Shown here piece after piece: positions 16,059 to 25,559 of a stretch of DNA of 64,000 bases. The DNA comes from Natronoflexus pectinivorans (GTDB taxonomy: Bacteria > Bacteroidota > Bacteroidia > Bacteroidales > Marinilabiliaceae). The DNA is taken from the NCBI RefSeq assembly GCF_004345615.1, contig NZ_SLWK01000011.1, forward strand, positions 1 through 64,000, written 5' to 3'. Position 1 is the stretch's first letter. Every line of letters starts with the position of its first letter. A model generated the notes under the pieces. That model ran no database searches and was not told where the DNA came from. It saw nothing but the letters and a program-made list of their open reading frames with translations. Made by a program: the position numbers and the translations under genes.

Positions 16059-17039
16059 TCATGAATGCAATATTTTCCACAACCGACTCACACCGGCACC
16101 TTTAATAAAAGTCAATTCCATAATATTGAAATAAGCAAACAGACGTATTTCAGTCATTGAAATATTATTTACAATACGAATGTTATTCATTTCACGGTAT
16201 AATTCAGCAACAGGTCTGACACCGGGCAATTTGGTGTAGAATAACAAGGAATGAAATATATTAATGGTGAAGTTATCCAGATATTGGATGTATTCTGGTT
16301 TATGCTGTTTTAATAAGAGATAAATTTCCTTGTAATACAAAAGAACCGAATCGGTTGTTTTTGTTAGGGAATTGGAATTTGTTCTTTTTATTCGGTTGTT
16401 AGGTTGCCGGTAGAAACAATCTGGTTCTGACTCTTTAAATACTTTGAATTTTGGATTATGGCATAGCAGTATTTTGCTATGAAATTCCGGATCCTGAAGG
16501 CGTTGGTAGTTTTCAGATAACCAAATTTGGTTATTGTTCAAAAAAGATGATCTCCATAACGGGCAAGTGGTTTGCCAGGGTAGCTGATAGGATAAAAACA
16601 TTGGTAGGTAATCTTGGTCATTTTCACAATATTTATTTATGTTTTGATCGCTGTCTCCAACGTTATTTTGAAATATACGCATATTAAAAACCCCGAAATC
16701 CAATCCGGGGTATTTACCCATTTGCTTAATTCTATTCTCCAGACAATAGGGAGCCAATAAATCATCTGCATCCAAAAATAAAGCATATTCTCCTTTGGTA
16801 TTTTCAATTCCAATGTTTCGGCATGCTGAGGCGCCTTTGGGTTGGTTGGTTCGCTTAAATAGTTTTATTCTGCTATCATCAACACTTAACTTTTGAATGA
16901 TTTCCGGGGAGTTGTCGTTTGACCCATCATCAATTACCAGCCACTCCCAATTCTGATGGGTTTGATTTTGTATTGAGTTCCAGGTTTCTTCAATATACTG
17001 TGCTGAATTATAATTGGGGGTGATGATGGAGATGAGCAT
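16059..17039 (-). CDS. GT2-family glycosyltransferase
   Basis: A 326-residue GT-A enzyme: LISIITPNYNSAQYIEETW start, VIDDGSNDNSPEII and the DxD-type FLDADDLLAP near residue 95. ERLQDPEFHSK-like sequence (YQRLQDPEFHSKILL) sits where the ED catalytic motif is expected. Upstream and downstream neighbours are glycosyltransferases on the same strand with gaps of 24-64 bases. Likely a cytoplasmic enzyme in repeat-unit assembly; sugar unknown. Confidence 0.85.
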   Translation of the reverse strand: MLISIITPNYNSAQYIEETWNSIQNQTHQNWEWLVIDDGSNDNSPEIIQKLSVDDSRIKLFKRTNQPKGASACRNIGIENTKGEYALFLDADDLLAPYCLENRIKQMGKYPGLDFGVFNMRIFQNNVGDSDQNINKYCENDQDYLPMFLSYQLPWQTTCPLWRSSFLNNNQIWLSENYQRLQDPEFHSKILLCHNPKFKVFKESEPDCFYRQPNNRIKRTNSNSLTKTTDSVLLYYKEIYLLLKQHKPEYIQYLDNFTINIFHSLLFYTKLPGVRPVAELYREMNNIRIVNNISMTEIRLFAYFNIMELTFIKGAGVSRLWKILHS

Positions 17040-17063
17040 ATTAGAGAGAAGTGAATTTTTGAA

Positions 17064-18242
17064 TTACTGTTGTTTTTTAGCTGCTTCGAACAGAAGAGTT
17101 TTTATTTTTTCAACTCTTTTTCCCGGCTCGCAAAGTTTTAAAATGTGTTCACGTCCTGCTTTTCCCATTTGTTCTGCGATTTTAGGGTTCTGAATAAGAT
17201 AGATAATCTTTTGTGCCATAGCTTCGTAATCATATTCCGGGACAAGATAGCCTGTTTTACTTTCAATTACATTTTCAACAATACCATTATGGATGGTTGA
17301 AACAACAGGTAGTCCGTGTAGCGCAGCTTCTGCCATACTAATTGCAAATCCTTCAGTGTCGCCGGATGTGGCTGTTACACTGTGTTGGGCATAAATCCAA
17401 TGGTTGTTTAATAATGGAAAACTCTCTTCTCTGGATAATGCCCCATGAATAGTAACGCATTCCTTCAGATTTAACTCTACTATGGTGTTTAGGACTATTT
17501 CCTTTAAATATCCATCACCAATTATGCTTAATGTTGCATCAGGAATTTGATTACGTACAATTTTAAATGCATGTAACAGAGCAACAGGATGTTTTTTTTC
17601 TGTCAGACGACCAAGAAAGATAATGGAGGGCGGTTTTTGAGTCTTCTCTTTCCAGACTTGCGGGTAAATATTTTCACCACTGACCCCTAGATGAATGACT
17701 TTGATTTTCTCTTCATCACAACCTAATAGAATCAAGCGTCGTTTTATATAGTTGCTGGCTGCAATAAAATATTTTGCCTTTGCAAATAACTTCTCCAAAT
17801 CTTTTTTATATGCCACATTATTTGTGGCCGACGTTATGTCGTAACCATGAACATGTACAATAAATGGAATCCTGTTTGCTTCGAGGTAACCGGCAATTAA
17901 TACTGCCGTTGTAGCATATTCAATAAATGCGATGTCAAATGAGGGAAGTTTGCACTTTCTTAATTGTTTTTGCGCCAACCATTTTTCAAAATTTAATAAA
18001 TTTTGTTCTCCTTTATTTCTTAGTTGGCTTATTCTGTATATTCGGTTTTTTAAAGATGGTTTACAATCTGAAAAACCAGCATTTATAATGGGGTAAGAAG
18101 CGTCCGTTTTAACAGAAATTGAATTTCCGGAAATGAAAGTTAACTCAATATCCTGATTTAAATTCAAGCCATTTATTAGATCGGCAATAAACGTTTCTGA
18201 ATTTGATGTGTTTGAATGAGTTAGGTAAGCAAGTTTTAACAT
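17064..18242 (-). CDS. GT4-family glycosyltransferase (WcaL/AmsK-like)
   Basis: A 392-residue GT-B enzyme. HVHGYDITSA near residue 125 and the EX7E donor signature in DTEGFAISMAEAALHGLPVV near residue 300 match the GT4 group that includes the colanic-acid transferases WcaL/AmsK. The C-terminus has the usual long helix (EHILKLCEPGKRVEKIKTL). Function: transfer of one sugar, probably late in the oligosaccharide. It is 10 bases from its upstream neighbour. Confidence 0.86.
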   Translation of the reverse strand: MLKLAYLTHSNTSNSETFIADLINGLNLNQDIELTFISGNSISVKTDASYPIINAGFSDCKPSLKNRIYRISQLRNKGEQNLLNFEKWLAQKQLRKCKLPSFDIAFIEYATTAVLIAGYLEANRIPFIVHVHGYDITSATNNVAYKKDLEKLFAKAKYFIAASNYIKRRLILLGCDEEKIKVIHLGVSGENIYPQVWKEKTQKPPSIIFLGRLTEKKHPVALLHAFKIVRNQIPDATLSIIGDGYLKEIVLNTIVELNLKECVTIHGALSREESFPLLNNHWIYAQHSVTATSGDTEGFAISMAEAALHGLPVVSTIHNGIVENVIESKTGYLVPEYDYEAMAQKIIYLIQNPKIAEQMGKAGREHILKLCEPGKRVEKIKTLLFEAAKKQQ

Positions 18243-18252
18243 AACACTATTT

Positions 18253-19131
18253 CTAATTATTTCGAAAAGCGATTGAAATGATGCTTCGAGAGAAAAGAAT
18301 TCTAGGATTTAATCTGACCCACCTAATAAAGTATTTAATTCTAAGCGTAAAATGACAAGAATTTACGAGTATGAATAGAAGTAATTTCTCTTTTGCCTCA
18401 ATTATTGATTGATTGCTATTCACTCCCAATATATTTGAAAATTTAGTAAGAAATGAGAGTTTTCCCATGTAGAATTCTACTGAGTCATTAGTTGTGTTGG
18501 AATCATGATTCACCATCACAACGGTATGGTTATTTATGTATTTATAATTATATCCTGCATTTAATAATTCAAATGAAAAGTGGTTGCACTCAGAATAGGG
18601 TAACCATTCGTCACTAAACAGTAAGGTTTCAAATGCTTCTTTCCTAATGCAAATACATTGAACCGGTGGTGATGATAATATTGCTTGGTATATTAATTGA
18701 TTTATTGGGGTATTATTATAATTTCCATTATACTCCACAATCCTTTCATTTTGATTTTCTTTATAACTTCTTTTGGTAACAAAAATGGTCTTTTTATTAT
18801 TTTTGGTATTAACGATTTCTTTGTAGAATATTTCAAGGTGATTTGGTAAATAATAATCATCACTATCTAAAAAGCATATATATTCTCCATTTGCGACCTT
18901 AACTCCATTATTCCTTGCAGCAGAACGTTCCTGGTTTTGCTGATACATATATATAATTCTTTGATCATTTAAGTAAGGTTTTATTACTTCCTTAGTATTA
19001 TCGGTTGAGCCATCATCAATTATTATTAATTCCCAATTGCTATAGGTTTGATTTATAACACTCTGAATCGCTTTTTTGATAAAAGCAGATCTGTTATAAG
19101 TCGGCATTATTATAGAGAAAAAAGGGTTCAT
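18253..19131 (-). CDS. GT2-family glycosyltransferase
   Basis: A 292-residue GT-A enzyme with FSIIMPTYNRSAFIKKAI at the start, IIDDGSTDNTKEVIKPY and CFLDSDDYYLP (about residue 90). The C-terminal part is lysine- and isoleucine-rich with lower GC than its neighbours. The gene overlaps the upstream GT2 gene by 4 bases (ATGA-type overlap), so they are translationally coupled. Confidence 0.85.
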   Translation of the reverse strand: MNPFFSIIMPTYNRSAFIKKAIQSVINQTYSNWELIIIDDGSTDNTKEVIKPYLNDQRIIYMYQQNQERSAARNNGVKVANGEYICFLDSDDYYLPNHLEIFYKEIVNTKNNKKTIFVTKRSYKENQNERIVEYNGNYNNTPINQLIYQAILSSPPVQCICIRKEAFETLLFSDEWLPYSECNHFSFELLNAGYNYKYINNHTVVMVNHDSNTTNDSVEFYMGKLSFLTKFSNILGVNSNQSIIEAKEKLLLFILVNSCHFTLRIKYFIRWVRLNPRILFSRSIISIAFRNN

Positions 19132-19961
19132 TTAAAGCTCCTTAAATTAACAATTATCTGTCTTATTCCTTTTGCATATTTTATTAATCTGCTATTCGTC
19201 AAAGAGTCAAATTCCTTACTCTTCTTTATTAAAGTTTTAAGGTCATTTAAATAAATGTCCGGAATATACTTTAATTGGCTTTTTTCTCTTTCTTGTCGTC
19301 TAATTAGTTCGAATGTTTTGTCACCACTTATTCCTCCTGTAGTAAAGACTGTTATTGGTTGATTTATATGAGCATATTCAATCTTGTGTAATAGAAAAAG
19401 TCTTAAGTAGTATTCATAATCAGCACCAATCTTATATGACTCATCAAACAATCCAAAATCTTTAAAAAGTTTTCTATTATAGAAGGTTGCGGCATGAGCA
19501 AAAGCACCAGTCATTAGAAAAAAAATAGATGCTCTATCAGGATGGTAATGTTTTTTTCTAATCCCATTTTCATCTTCAATCATGTCATCTCCTATTATTA
19601 AAAACGGATTGTTGTGGGTCAATTCTGAAAACAAAACAAGCGAATTATTATTGTAAAAGTAATCACCGCTGTTTAGAAACTGGAGATACTCCCCCTTCGC
19701 AACCATTATTCCCTTATTCATGGCATTATAAATCCCTTTATCCGACTCACTTACCCAGTAAAGGCCATCTTTAACACCATTGTATTTTGTTTCATATTCT
19801 TTAATAATCTCGATACTTGCATCGGCACTGCCACCGTCTATTATTAGATGCTCATAATCGGTAAAGGTTTGGCAGGCTACGCTGTCGAGGGTTTTGCGCA
19901 GGCCTTCGACATTGTTGAGGTTAACGGTGATGATTGAGAGTTTTGGTGTTGTTTTGTCCAC
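19128..19961 (-). CDS. GT2-family glycosyltransferase (WcaA-like)
   Basis: A 277-residue GT-A enzyme of the group with LSIITVNLNNVEGLRKTL, HLIIDGGSADASIEII and FLNSGDYFYNN. The IDGGSxD and NSGD variants are typical of the WcaA/WcaE-like branch. It starts just 2 bases after the stop of the upstream GT4 gene. It may act early in the pathway, as it lies near the exporter end of the locus, but gene order is weak evidence for that. Confidence 0.85.
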   Translation of the reverse strand: MDKTTPKLSIITVNLNNVEGLRKTLDSVACQTFTDYEHLIIDGGSADASIEIIKEYETKYNGVKDGLYWVSESDKGIYNAMNKGIMVAKGEYLQFLNSGDYFYNNNSLVLFSELTHNNPFLIIGDDMIEDENGIRKKHYHPDRASIFFLMTGAFAHAATFYNRKLFKDFGLFDESYKIGADYEYYLRLFLLHKIEYAHINQPITVFTTGGISGDKTFELIRRQEREKSQLKYIPDIYLNDLKTLIKKSKEFDSLTNSRLIKYAKGIRQIIVNLRSFK

Positions 19962-19963
19962 GC

Positions 19964-21205
19964 TTAATTGGTTTTATGCTGTAGTAGTTCTTTATAAATT
20001 TGGATATATTGTGAGGCAATTTTTTCTTCTGAGAAGTTTTCTTTAATATATTTTCTTATACTCTCCGCATCGTATGTTTTTGGTGATTCAATAAATCCCT
20101 CTAATTTTTCTTTGATGGCATTTACAGAGACATCTTTTGTAAATTCTCCATTAAAACCTGGTTTTATAACATCTAACAAACCGCCGACTGGAGTGCCTAT
20201 TACAGGAGTTCCGCATGCCATTGCTTCTAACATTACATTTCCTAAAGCTTCTTCTTTTGAGGGGAAAATAAAAGCATCTGAAACACAGTAAACCTTATTG
20301 AGTTGATTTTGTGTTAAACTACCTAAATGGCGGTGGATGATTTTAAATGGCAATTGTGGAGGAACTCCCCGACCAACTGTAAGAAGTGTAATGTTTTCTA
20401 CATTATTTAGCTTCGTAATTGCATCAGCAACTAAATCTATTCCTTTTCTATTATTCAAAGCTCCATCACTTACAAATGAAAATACCTTATGATTTGTTGG
20501 AATATTAAATTCTGATCTTAGTATATTTTTTCTGTATACTTTGTATTGAGTAACATCTATGCAATTTGAAATTGTCGTATGTTGAAACTTTTGATATATT
20601 TCACTTTTTGAAGATAGCTGCGTAATCCAGTTTGAAATACCGACAACTCTTATGTTAGACTTGCATTTGGTAACAGCTTCTAATTTTAAGTCGTAGATTA
20701 ATCTCTCTACTCTCCCAAATATTTCATTATTAGCTATTACATCGTTATTATAATGAAATATTCCTTGTAGTGGGAATAAATCTCTAAGGGTAATTACAAT
20801 AGGTTTACTACATTTTTTAAAAAACGACTCATAATCAAGATAACCAGCAGTCCAATGTAGGTTTATAATATCACACTCTTTATACTCTTTTGAATTTGTT
20901 AGGTCATAATCCGTGAATGGAAAGGATATTATTTCATATTTTCCTTTTAGATTTTTAGTGTAATGCCACTTTTTTTGTTCCGATGTAATCGGAAATCTAA
21001 TACGTGTGAATAACCTATTTAATACATTCGTTTTTTTTGAAGTATGGTTATAACTATAGACTTCTTGTAACTCATTTGTATTTGTCGGTTTATCTCGCAC
21101 TAACATTTTTGAATCAATACCAGATTTTAGTAGGGCAATATGTAATCTGTATGCACCGTTAAAAGCTCCGCCATGCGCTGAGGTATTTATGTGGAGTATT
21201 TTCAT
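19964..21205 (-). CDS. GT4-family glycosyltransferase
   Basis: A 413-residue GT-B enzyme. The N-terminus MKILHINTSAHGGAFNGAYR provides the glycine-rich acceptor-side loop. FSFVSDGALNNRKGIDLV starts the C-terminal Rossmann domain, and EALGNVMLEAMACGTPVIG is the EX7E donor site near residue 330. It resembles enzymes of capsule loci. It heads a tight group of glycosyltransferases after a 75-base gap from the pyruvyltransferase. Confidence 0.86.
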   Translation of the reverse strand: MKILHINTSAHGGAFNGAYRLHIALLKSGIDSKMLVRDKPTNTNELQEVYSYNHTSKKTNVLNRLFTRIRFPITSEQKKWHYTKNLKGKYEIISFPFTDYDLTNSKEYKECDIINLHWTAGYLDYESFFKKCSKPIVITLRDLFPLQGIFHYNNDVIANNEIFGRVERLIYDLKLEAVTKCKSNIRVVGISNWITQLSSKSEIYQKFQHTTISNCIDVTQYKVYRKNILRSEFNIPTNHKVFSFVSDGALNNRKGIDLVADAITKLNNVENITLLTVGRGVPPQLPFKIIHRHLGSLTQNQLNKVYCVSDAFIFPSKEEALGNVMLEAMACGTPVIGTPVGGLLDVIKPGFNGEFTKDVSVNAIKEKLEGFIESPKTYDAESIRKYIKENFSEEKIASQYIQIYKELLQHKTN

Positions 21206-21280
21206 AATTGGATATAAAAATATCGTATATCAAAATTTGCGAAGAAATACGATATTATAGTAATGTGTCCTAAGTTGAAT

Positions 21281-22387
21281 TTATTGTTCGGTTATTGAGT
21301 CAATGATATACCTTTCTGAGTAAACAATATCTTTTTCTAATAACATGATATTATCGTTGTATTTTATACTTTCAGATAAATCAATAGTACCACTATCTGT
21401 TATATATCTATCCATTAATTCAATTGAGTTTAATAAAGATGTGACTCTTTCTGAATTAGATTTCAAATATGTATAAAACTGCTTTTTAAATAATATTGAC
21501 AATGCAACACCATGAAAGGAAGAAGTTACAACGTACTGGGAATGCCAAATCCAATTAATGAATTCCTGCGGCCCTGCCAGAGCTTTGATATTCTTTGGAT
21601 AGTTTTTTTTATTTATAGTGCCTATTATTTCAATTATTTCAAATCCAGTCTTATTATGAATAAATTGGGCAATATCATTGCATTCCTGATTGTTTTGCAA
21701 ATTATATAACAAAATATAGTTATTTGAGATTGGTCTTTTTGTAATTAGGTCTTGCCATCTCTTTTTAGGTAGTAAAAAAACAGGATCTAAGGTATGCTTT
21801 ATATCTTTGTTTGTAAGTTCTTCCAATAATGTTTGAAGATCTTTTTCCCTTACAGATATGTAATCAAATTTATTCATTGATTGAACTAAGTAATTTTTAT
21901 CGCTGCCGGATAAATCAATTATACCCATGCTTGCAGAAAATGCGATACGATGTTTAGCCTTAACTGATTCATTTCCAAAATATACATCGTTAAATCCCGG
22001 ACAAGATTCTTTTTTTTGTTTTCTCCAAATTTGATCACTACCGTATATTACGACATCATATTCTTTTTCTTCATATTTACTAGTGTTCTTTATGAGGTGT
22101 TTTTTTATGAAGCGATTAAAATTATATCGACGAATTTCTTTTAATATATATAAAGTTAAGAAGTCTTTGAAATAGTATAATGGATATGCAATTTTTCCTT
22201 TTAAATTGTAATTTTTAAACGGTATCGCTTTTTCATTGGCGTACATTTTTCTGTGATATTCAGGGAAATAATCAACAAATTCTACTTCTTTAAAACCTGT
22301 ATTATTTAGGAATGTTTTCAAGGCGTATGCTTGTAAAAGGGCGCCGTAATTATGTGATCTATGATATGTAAGTATTCCTATTTTCAT
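21281..22387 (-). CDS. Polysaccharide pyruvyl transferase family protein
   Basis: A 368-residue protein of the CsaB/WcaK family (PF04230). The N-terminus GILTYHRSHNYGALLQAYAL and VVIYGSDQIWR near residue 115 are diagnostic. VVTSSFHGVALSILFKKQF near residue 285 is the C-terminal nucleotide/PEP-binding block. The family adds pyruvate ketals from phosphoenolpyruvate to sugars, giving acidic glycans. The composition is very AT-rich, as in much of this locus. It probably modifies the exported polysaccharide; the target sugar is unknown. Confidence 0.85.
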   Translation of the reverse strand: MKIGILTYHRSHNYGALLQAYALKTFLNNTGFKEVEFVDYFPEYHRKMYANEKAIPFKNYNLKGKIAYPLYYFKDFLTLYILKEIRRYNFNRFIKKHLIKNTSKYEEKEYDVVIYGSDQIWRKQKKESCPGFNDVYFGNESVKAKHRIAFSASMGIIDLSGSDKNYLVQSMNKFDYISVREKDLQTLLEELTNKDIKHTLDPVFLLPKKRWQDLITKRPISNNYILLYNLQNNQECNDIAQFIHNKTGFEIIEIIGTINKKNYPKNIKALAGPQEFINWIWHSQYVVTSSFHGVALSILFKKQFYTYLKSNSERVTSLLNSIELMDRYITDSGTIDLSESIKYNDNIMLLEKDIVYSERYIIDSITEQ

Positions 22388-22590
22388 TCGTTTAAGTTGT
22401 TCTTCAATAGATATAATGTATCTCGCTTATAAATAGCCTTACTTTTATGTGAAATAGTTAATTTACCTCTAAATTATGAAATTCTTTATCGGCATCTCTT
22501 AAATGCTATCTAAACGAGGATCCGATGTTTGTATTTCACACAGTTTAGTTGAACTCCTTGAAAGCACAAAGGCATAATTAAAGTGGGATT

Positions 22591-23643
22591 CTAATGAACT
22601 TTAAAAATGGATTTGATATCTCTTCTTCTGGATTTTGCTATCTTAAACTGTTCTTTAACTTCACCACAACCAATTATGACCAGAATGATTTCGTTATCAG
22701 GCAAATTGATGAATTTTCTTAGTTGGCTGTCGTTCTCAATAGTTGCAAACCAATTTAGTGCACAAGCACCAATTTTGTAGAAATGAAGAGCATACAGCAG
22801 ATTCATAGTAAAAATGCCTCCATCAAAATATGGTCCATGGCGTAGTGTTGGACTTTCCCAACATTGAAGATCCGACGTTAATATAATAAGTTTACTAGAC
22901 CTATCTCCAAAACCTCGGTTACCTGTTTGTAAATTCAAAGTTTTTTCAATTAAATCTTTATTATTTATAATATGAACCCTGGTTGATTGCCTATTGCAGG
23001 TTGACGGAGCTTTTTGTGCCAATTCGACTGCTTTTTCTAAGATCTCTAATTCCACAGTTCCATTATCTTTAAAATCTCTTAAAGAGTGTCGGCTCTTGGA
23101 AAAAAGATCGAATGATGCGTTTTTATGTTGAAAGTAGGTTTCTGAAGTAAAGTTTAATTGATCAGCAGTATAATTGCTGCTTTCAACTTGATTTAGAACT
23201 TGATTTATCTTTTCCTGTAGTTGATTGTTTAATTTATAATTTGCAGCTAAATGTAGTTGGTTATAATTGTTAATTACACCAATAGCTTCACAAAACATAT
23301 TATGCTTGTTATTGAATTTATCAAGGTAGGTTATACACAAGTCAAGGAGCCGTTCCATCTTTTCTTCTCCAAAACCCAGACGTGTATTGCCCATTGTTAA
23401 ACCTTTCTCAATGGTATGATATACTATAATGATTTGTGTTACCAACTTCTCTTCTGTATCATTTGTGTATTGATAGTTTGAATAAAGTAAATTTCGTTGC
23501 AGGTCGAATTGGTAATAATCATTGTATAAATCGAACCGTTGCTTTTGGTTCTTCCTCTCAATCTTTTTTTGAAACCTTTTCCTATGAACTACAAGAATTG
23601 ATTTAGGTATTAGATTTCTTATAATGCTGCGAATGCTCATCAA
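22591..23643 (-). CDS. Nitroreductase-family protein of the glycan locus
   Basis: A 350-residue protein. Residues about 180-350 match the FMN-dependent nitroreductase fold: SRHSLRDFKDNG, AQKAPSTCNRQSTRVHI and GGIFTMNLLYALHFYKIG. The N-terminal 170 residues are helical and charged, without a recognised domain. Such fusions occur in polysaccharide loci beside pyruvyltransferases, but no reaction is established. An FMN redox role in modifying a sugar or lipid carrier is speculative. It lies between the exporter ATPase and the pyruvyltransferase. Confidence 0.78.
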   Translation of the reverse strand: MMSIRSIIRNLIPKSILVVHRKRFQKKIERKNQKQRFDLYNDYYQFDLQRNLLYSNYQYTNDTEEKLVTQIIIVYHTIEKGLTMGNTRLGFGEEKMERLLDLCITYLDKFNNKHNMFCEAIGVINNYNQLHLAANYKLNNQLQEKINQVLNQVESSNYTADQLNFTSETYFQHKNASFDLFSKSRHSLRDFKDNGTVELEILEKAVELAQKAPSTCNRQSTRVHIINNKDLIEKTLNLQTGNRGFGDRSSKLIILTSDLQCWESPTLRHGPYFDGGIFTMNLLYALHFYKIGACALNWFATIENDSQLRKFINLPDNEIILVIIGCGEVKEQFKIAKSRRRDIKSIFKVH

Positions 23644-23675
23644 TGTGTAATATTAGTAATAGTGTTTCTAATGGG

Positions 23676-24956
23676 TTAAATCACCTGCCATTTATGAGGC
23701 AAAAACACCAACGACTTACTTGAACTATTAAATTTTCCTGTGCTGTATATATCATCTTCAACCATGTTGAATGAAAATGCTTTCTCAATTAGATCTGCTT
23801 GAGTCCCTTCAGCAATAATTCCCAGGTTTACAAAATAGCCACCAACTTGCAGTGGTAATGAGTTAAATTCGCATTCAATGGTATTTAACCCTTTGTTTAT
23901 TGAGATAGGTTCTTTATTGACAAAACTGGTGTTCGTGCTAGTAATCAAGATACCATGTTTATTATACAAACTAAAAGTTACATTGATGTTATTGAATTCT
24001 TTAATCGACTCAATCTGAATTATAAATAAGGCACTCTGTCCAACCTGTAATTGATTAGTCTCCTGGTCTTTTGATAATAGTTGGATGTTTGTAAACTTGG
24101 CTATCCCATTTCCTTTTCTGTCAGTTCTATTTTTTAGAGTACTTGAAATAACCTCCTCATTTACCTTAAGGTATTCATCAATAACCTGATCAGTTGTACC
24201 TCTATACGAAATGCTCCCGTTTGTCAGTAGAATACAAGCTGAACAGAGTTGTTTCACACTCGCCATATTATGACTAACAAACAACACCGTCCGCCCCCCT
24301 TCCGTACTCACCTCCTGCATCTTCCCAATGGCCTTTTTCTGGAACTCCGCATCGCCTACGGCCAGCACTTCGTCCACCACGAGTATTTCCGGCTCCAGGT
24401 GGGCGGCAATGGCAAAACCTAAGCGCACGGTCATACCAGAGGAGTAGCGTTTGGTGGGGGTGTCGAGGTATTTGGCTACGCCGGCAAACTCTACTATTTC
24501 GTCCAGCTTGCGGGTGATTTCCCACTTGCGCATGCCCATAATGGTGCCGTTCATGTAGATGTTTTCGCGGCCTGTCATCTCGGGGTTAAAACCTGTCCCT
24601 ACCTCCAACAAAGAAGCCATGCGTCCTTTTACCTTAATGGTGCCGGTGGTGGGGGAGGTCACCCGGCTGAGGAGTTTTAGGAGCGTGCTCTTGCCGGCGC
24701 CGTTCTTGCCAATGATGCCCAGCACTTCGCCCTGGCGTACCTCTAAATTGATGTCGCGCAGTGCAGAGATGTGCTCGCCCTTGGTGGCCTTTTGGGTGCG
24801 GTCGTTCACCTGTCCTACTTTGGCGTAGGGATCTTCCTGTCCCAGGATGTTCATCCGCCAGAAGCGGTTGAGGTCGTGGGATAGGGTGCCGGTGCCTACT
24901 TCGCCCAGGCGGTAGACTTTTGAGAGGTTTTCTATTTTTATTACTGGTTGTGACAT
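23676..24956 (-). CDS. wzt: ABC exporter ATPase, Wzt type
   Basis: A 426-residue protein. The ATPase domain carries Walker A (GKNGAGKSTLL), the signature YSSGMTVRLGFAIA and Walker B (ILVVDEVLAVGD). The C-terminal 170 residues form a beta-rich Wzt_C-like domain, which in O8/O9a systems recognises the glycan's terminal cap. It powers export of the finished polymer through Wzm. I start at ATG 24956 (MSQPVIKIENLSKVY); the longer frame to 25001 reads into a repeat. The ATPase half is clearly more GC-rich than the C-terminal half, a sharp shift near 24250. Its partner wzm lies 3.5 kb away rather than next to it. Confidence 0.9.
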   Translation of the reverse strand: MSQPVIKIENLSKVYRLGEVGTGTLSHDLNRFWRMNILGQEDPYAKVGQVNDRTQKATKGEHISALRDINLEVRQGEVLGIIGKNGAGKSTLLKLLSRVTSPTTGTIKVKGRMASLLEVGTGFNPEMTGRENIYMNGTIMGMRKWEITRKLDEIVEFAGVAKYLDTPTKRYSSGMTVRLGFAIAAHLEPEILVVDEVLAVGDAEFQKKAIGKMQEVSTEGGRTVLFVSHNMASVKQLCSACILLTNGSISYRGTTDQVIDEYLKVNEEVISSTLKNRTDRKGNGIAKFTNIQLLSKDQETNQLQVGQSALFIIQIESIKEFNNINVTFSLYNKHGILITSTNTSFVNKEPISINKGLNTIECEFNSLPLQVGGYFVNLGIIAEGTQADLIEKAFSFNMVEDDIYSTGKFNSSSKSLVFLPHKWQVI

Positions 24957-24971
24957 GTTTGTTGGGTAATT

Positions 24972-25110
24972 TTTTTGTCCACAGATTCCACAGATTTGCA
25001 CAGATTTTTTTTTGTTTTAATCTGAGTCGCTCGGCTCTGCCGCTTGGCTTGCCAAGAATCTGAGTAATCTGTGGATAACACTTTTTTTAATTTTTTCTGC
25101 GTTTTCTGTG
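24972..25110. repeat. ACAGATT-type inverted repeat, left edge of island
   Basis: One arm carries CCACAGATTCCACAGATT; the other carries AATCTGAGTAATCTGTGG. Together they can form a long hairpin. The middle has a 44-base core at 25019-25062 that includes the small palindrome CTTGGCTTGCCAAG. Nearly the same core recurs at 25815-25858 and 28458-28501, with a partial variant from 25892. Confidence 0.85.
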
Positions 25111-25164
25111 GATGTACGGTTTATCTTGTATTAAAGTTTGTGAAAAGTTAAGTAGTTGCTTCTA

Positions 25165-25554
25165 TTATAATACAATTCGTTTGTATTGAAGACTTTTACA
25201 ACCAAAGTTTAATAAAATACCTACTTTAAAATTTGTTGCCTTTAGATAATTCAATACTTGCGCCTCATGATCACCACACAAATCATTTAAAGCTTTTAAT
25301 TCAACAATTATTTGATCATGGGTGATGAAGTCAGCAACATATTTTTTTGATAAGACGTGCTCTTTATATTGGATTTGTAAAGGAACTTCTCTCGTATGTA
25401 TAATGTTTCTTGATTTGAACTCGATGCTTAATGCTTCCTGATATATTGCTTCAAGAAAGCCAGGTCCAAGTGTTCTATGAACTTCCATTGCAGCTCCAAT
25501 GATCTGGTATGTTTCCTCTTTGAGGGGAAATTCTTTTTCTGTTAGGTTAGGCAT
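25165..25554 (-). CDS. GxxExxY protein (PD-(D/E)XK-like fold)
   Basis: A 129-residue protein of the GxxExxY family (PF13366, PDDEXK_3). The naming motif is GFLEAIY within HRTLGPGFLEAIYQEAL near residues 25-41. KYVADFI followed by IIVELKAL fits the D...ExK nuclease core near residues 75-92. The function is not established; a nuclease or selfish element is suspected from the fold. Both sides are ACAGATT-type repeats, an arrangement I believe recurs with this family, which points to spread as a cassette. It lies inside the stretch that separates wzm and wzt. Confidence 0.85.
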   Translation of the reverse strand: MPNLTEKEFPLKEETYQIIGAAMEVHRTLGPGFLEAIYQEALSIEFKSRNIIHTREVPLQIQYKEHVLSKKYVADFITHDQIIVELKALNDLCGDHEAQVLNYLKATNFKVGILLNFGCKSLQYKRIVL

Positions 25555-25559
25555 AGACT

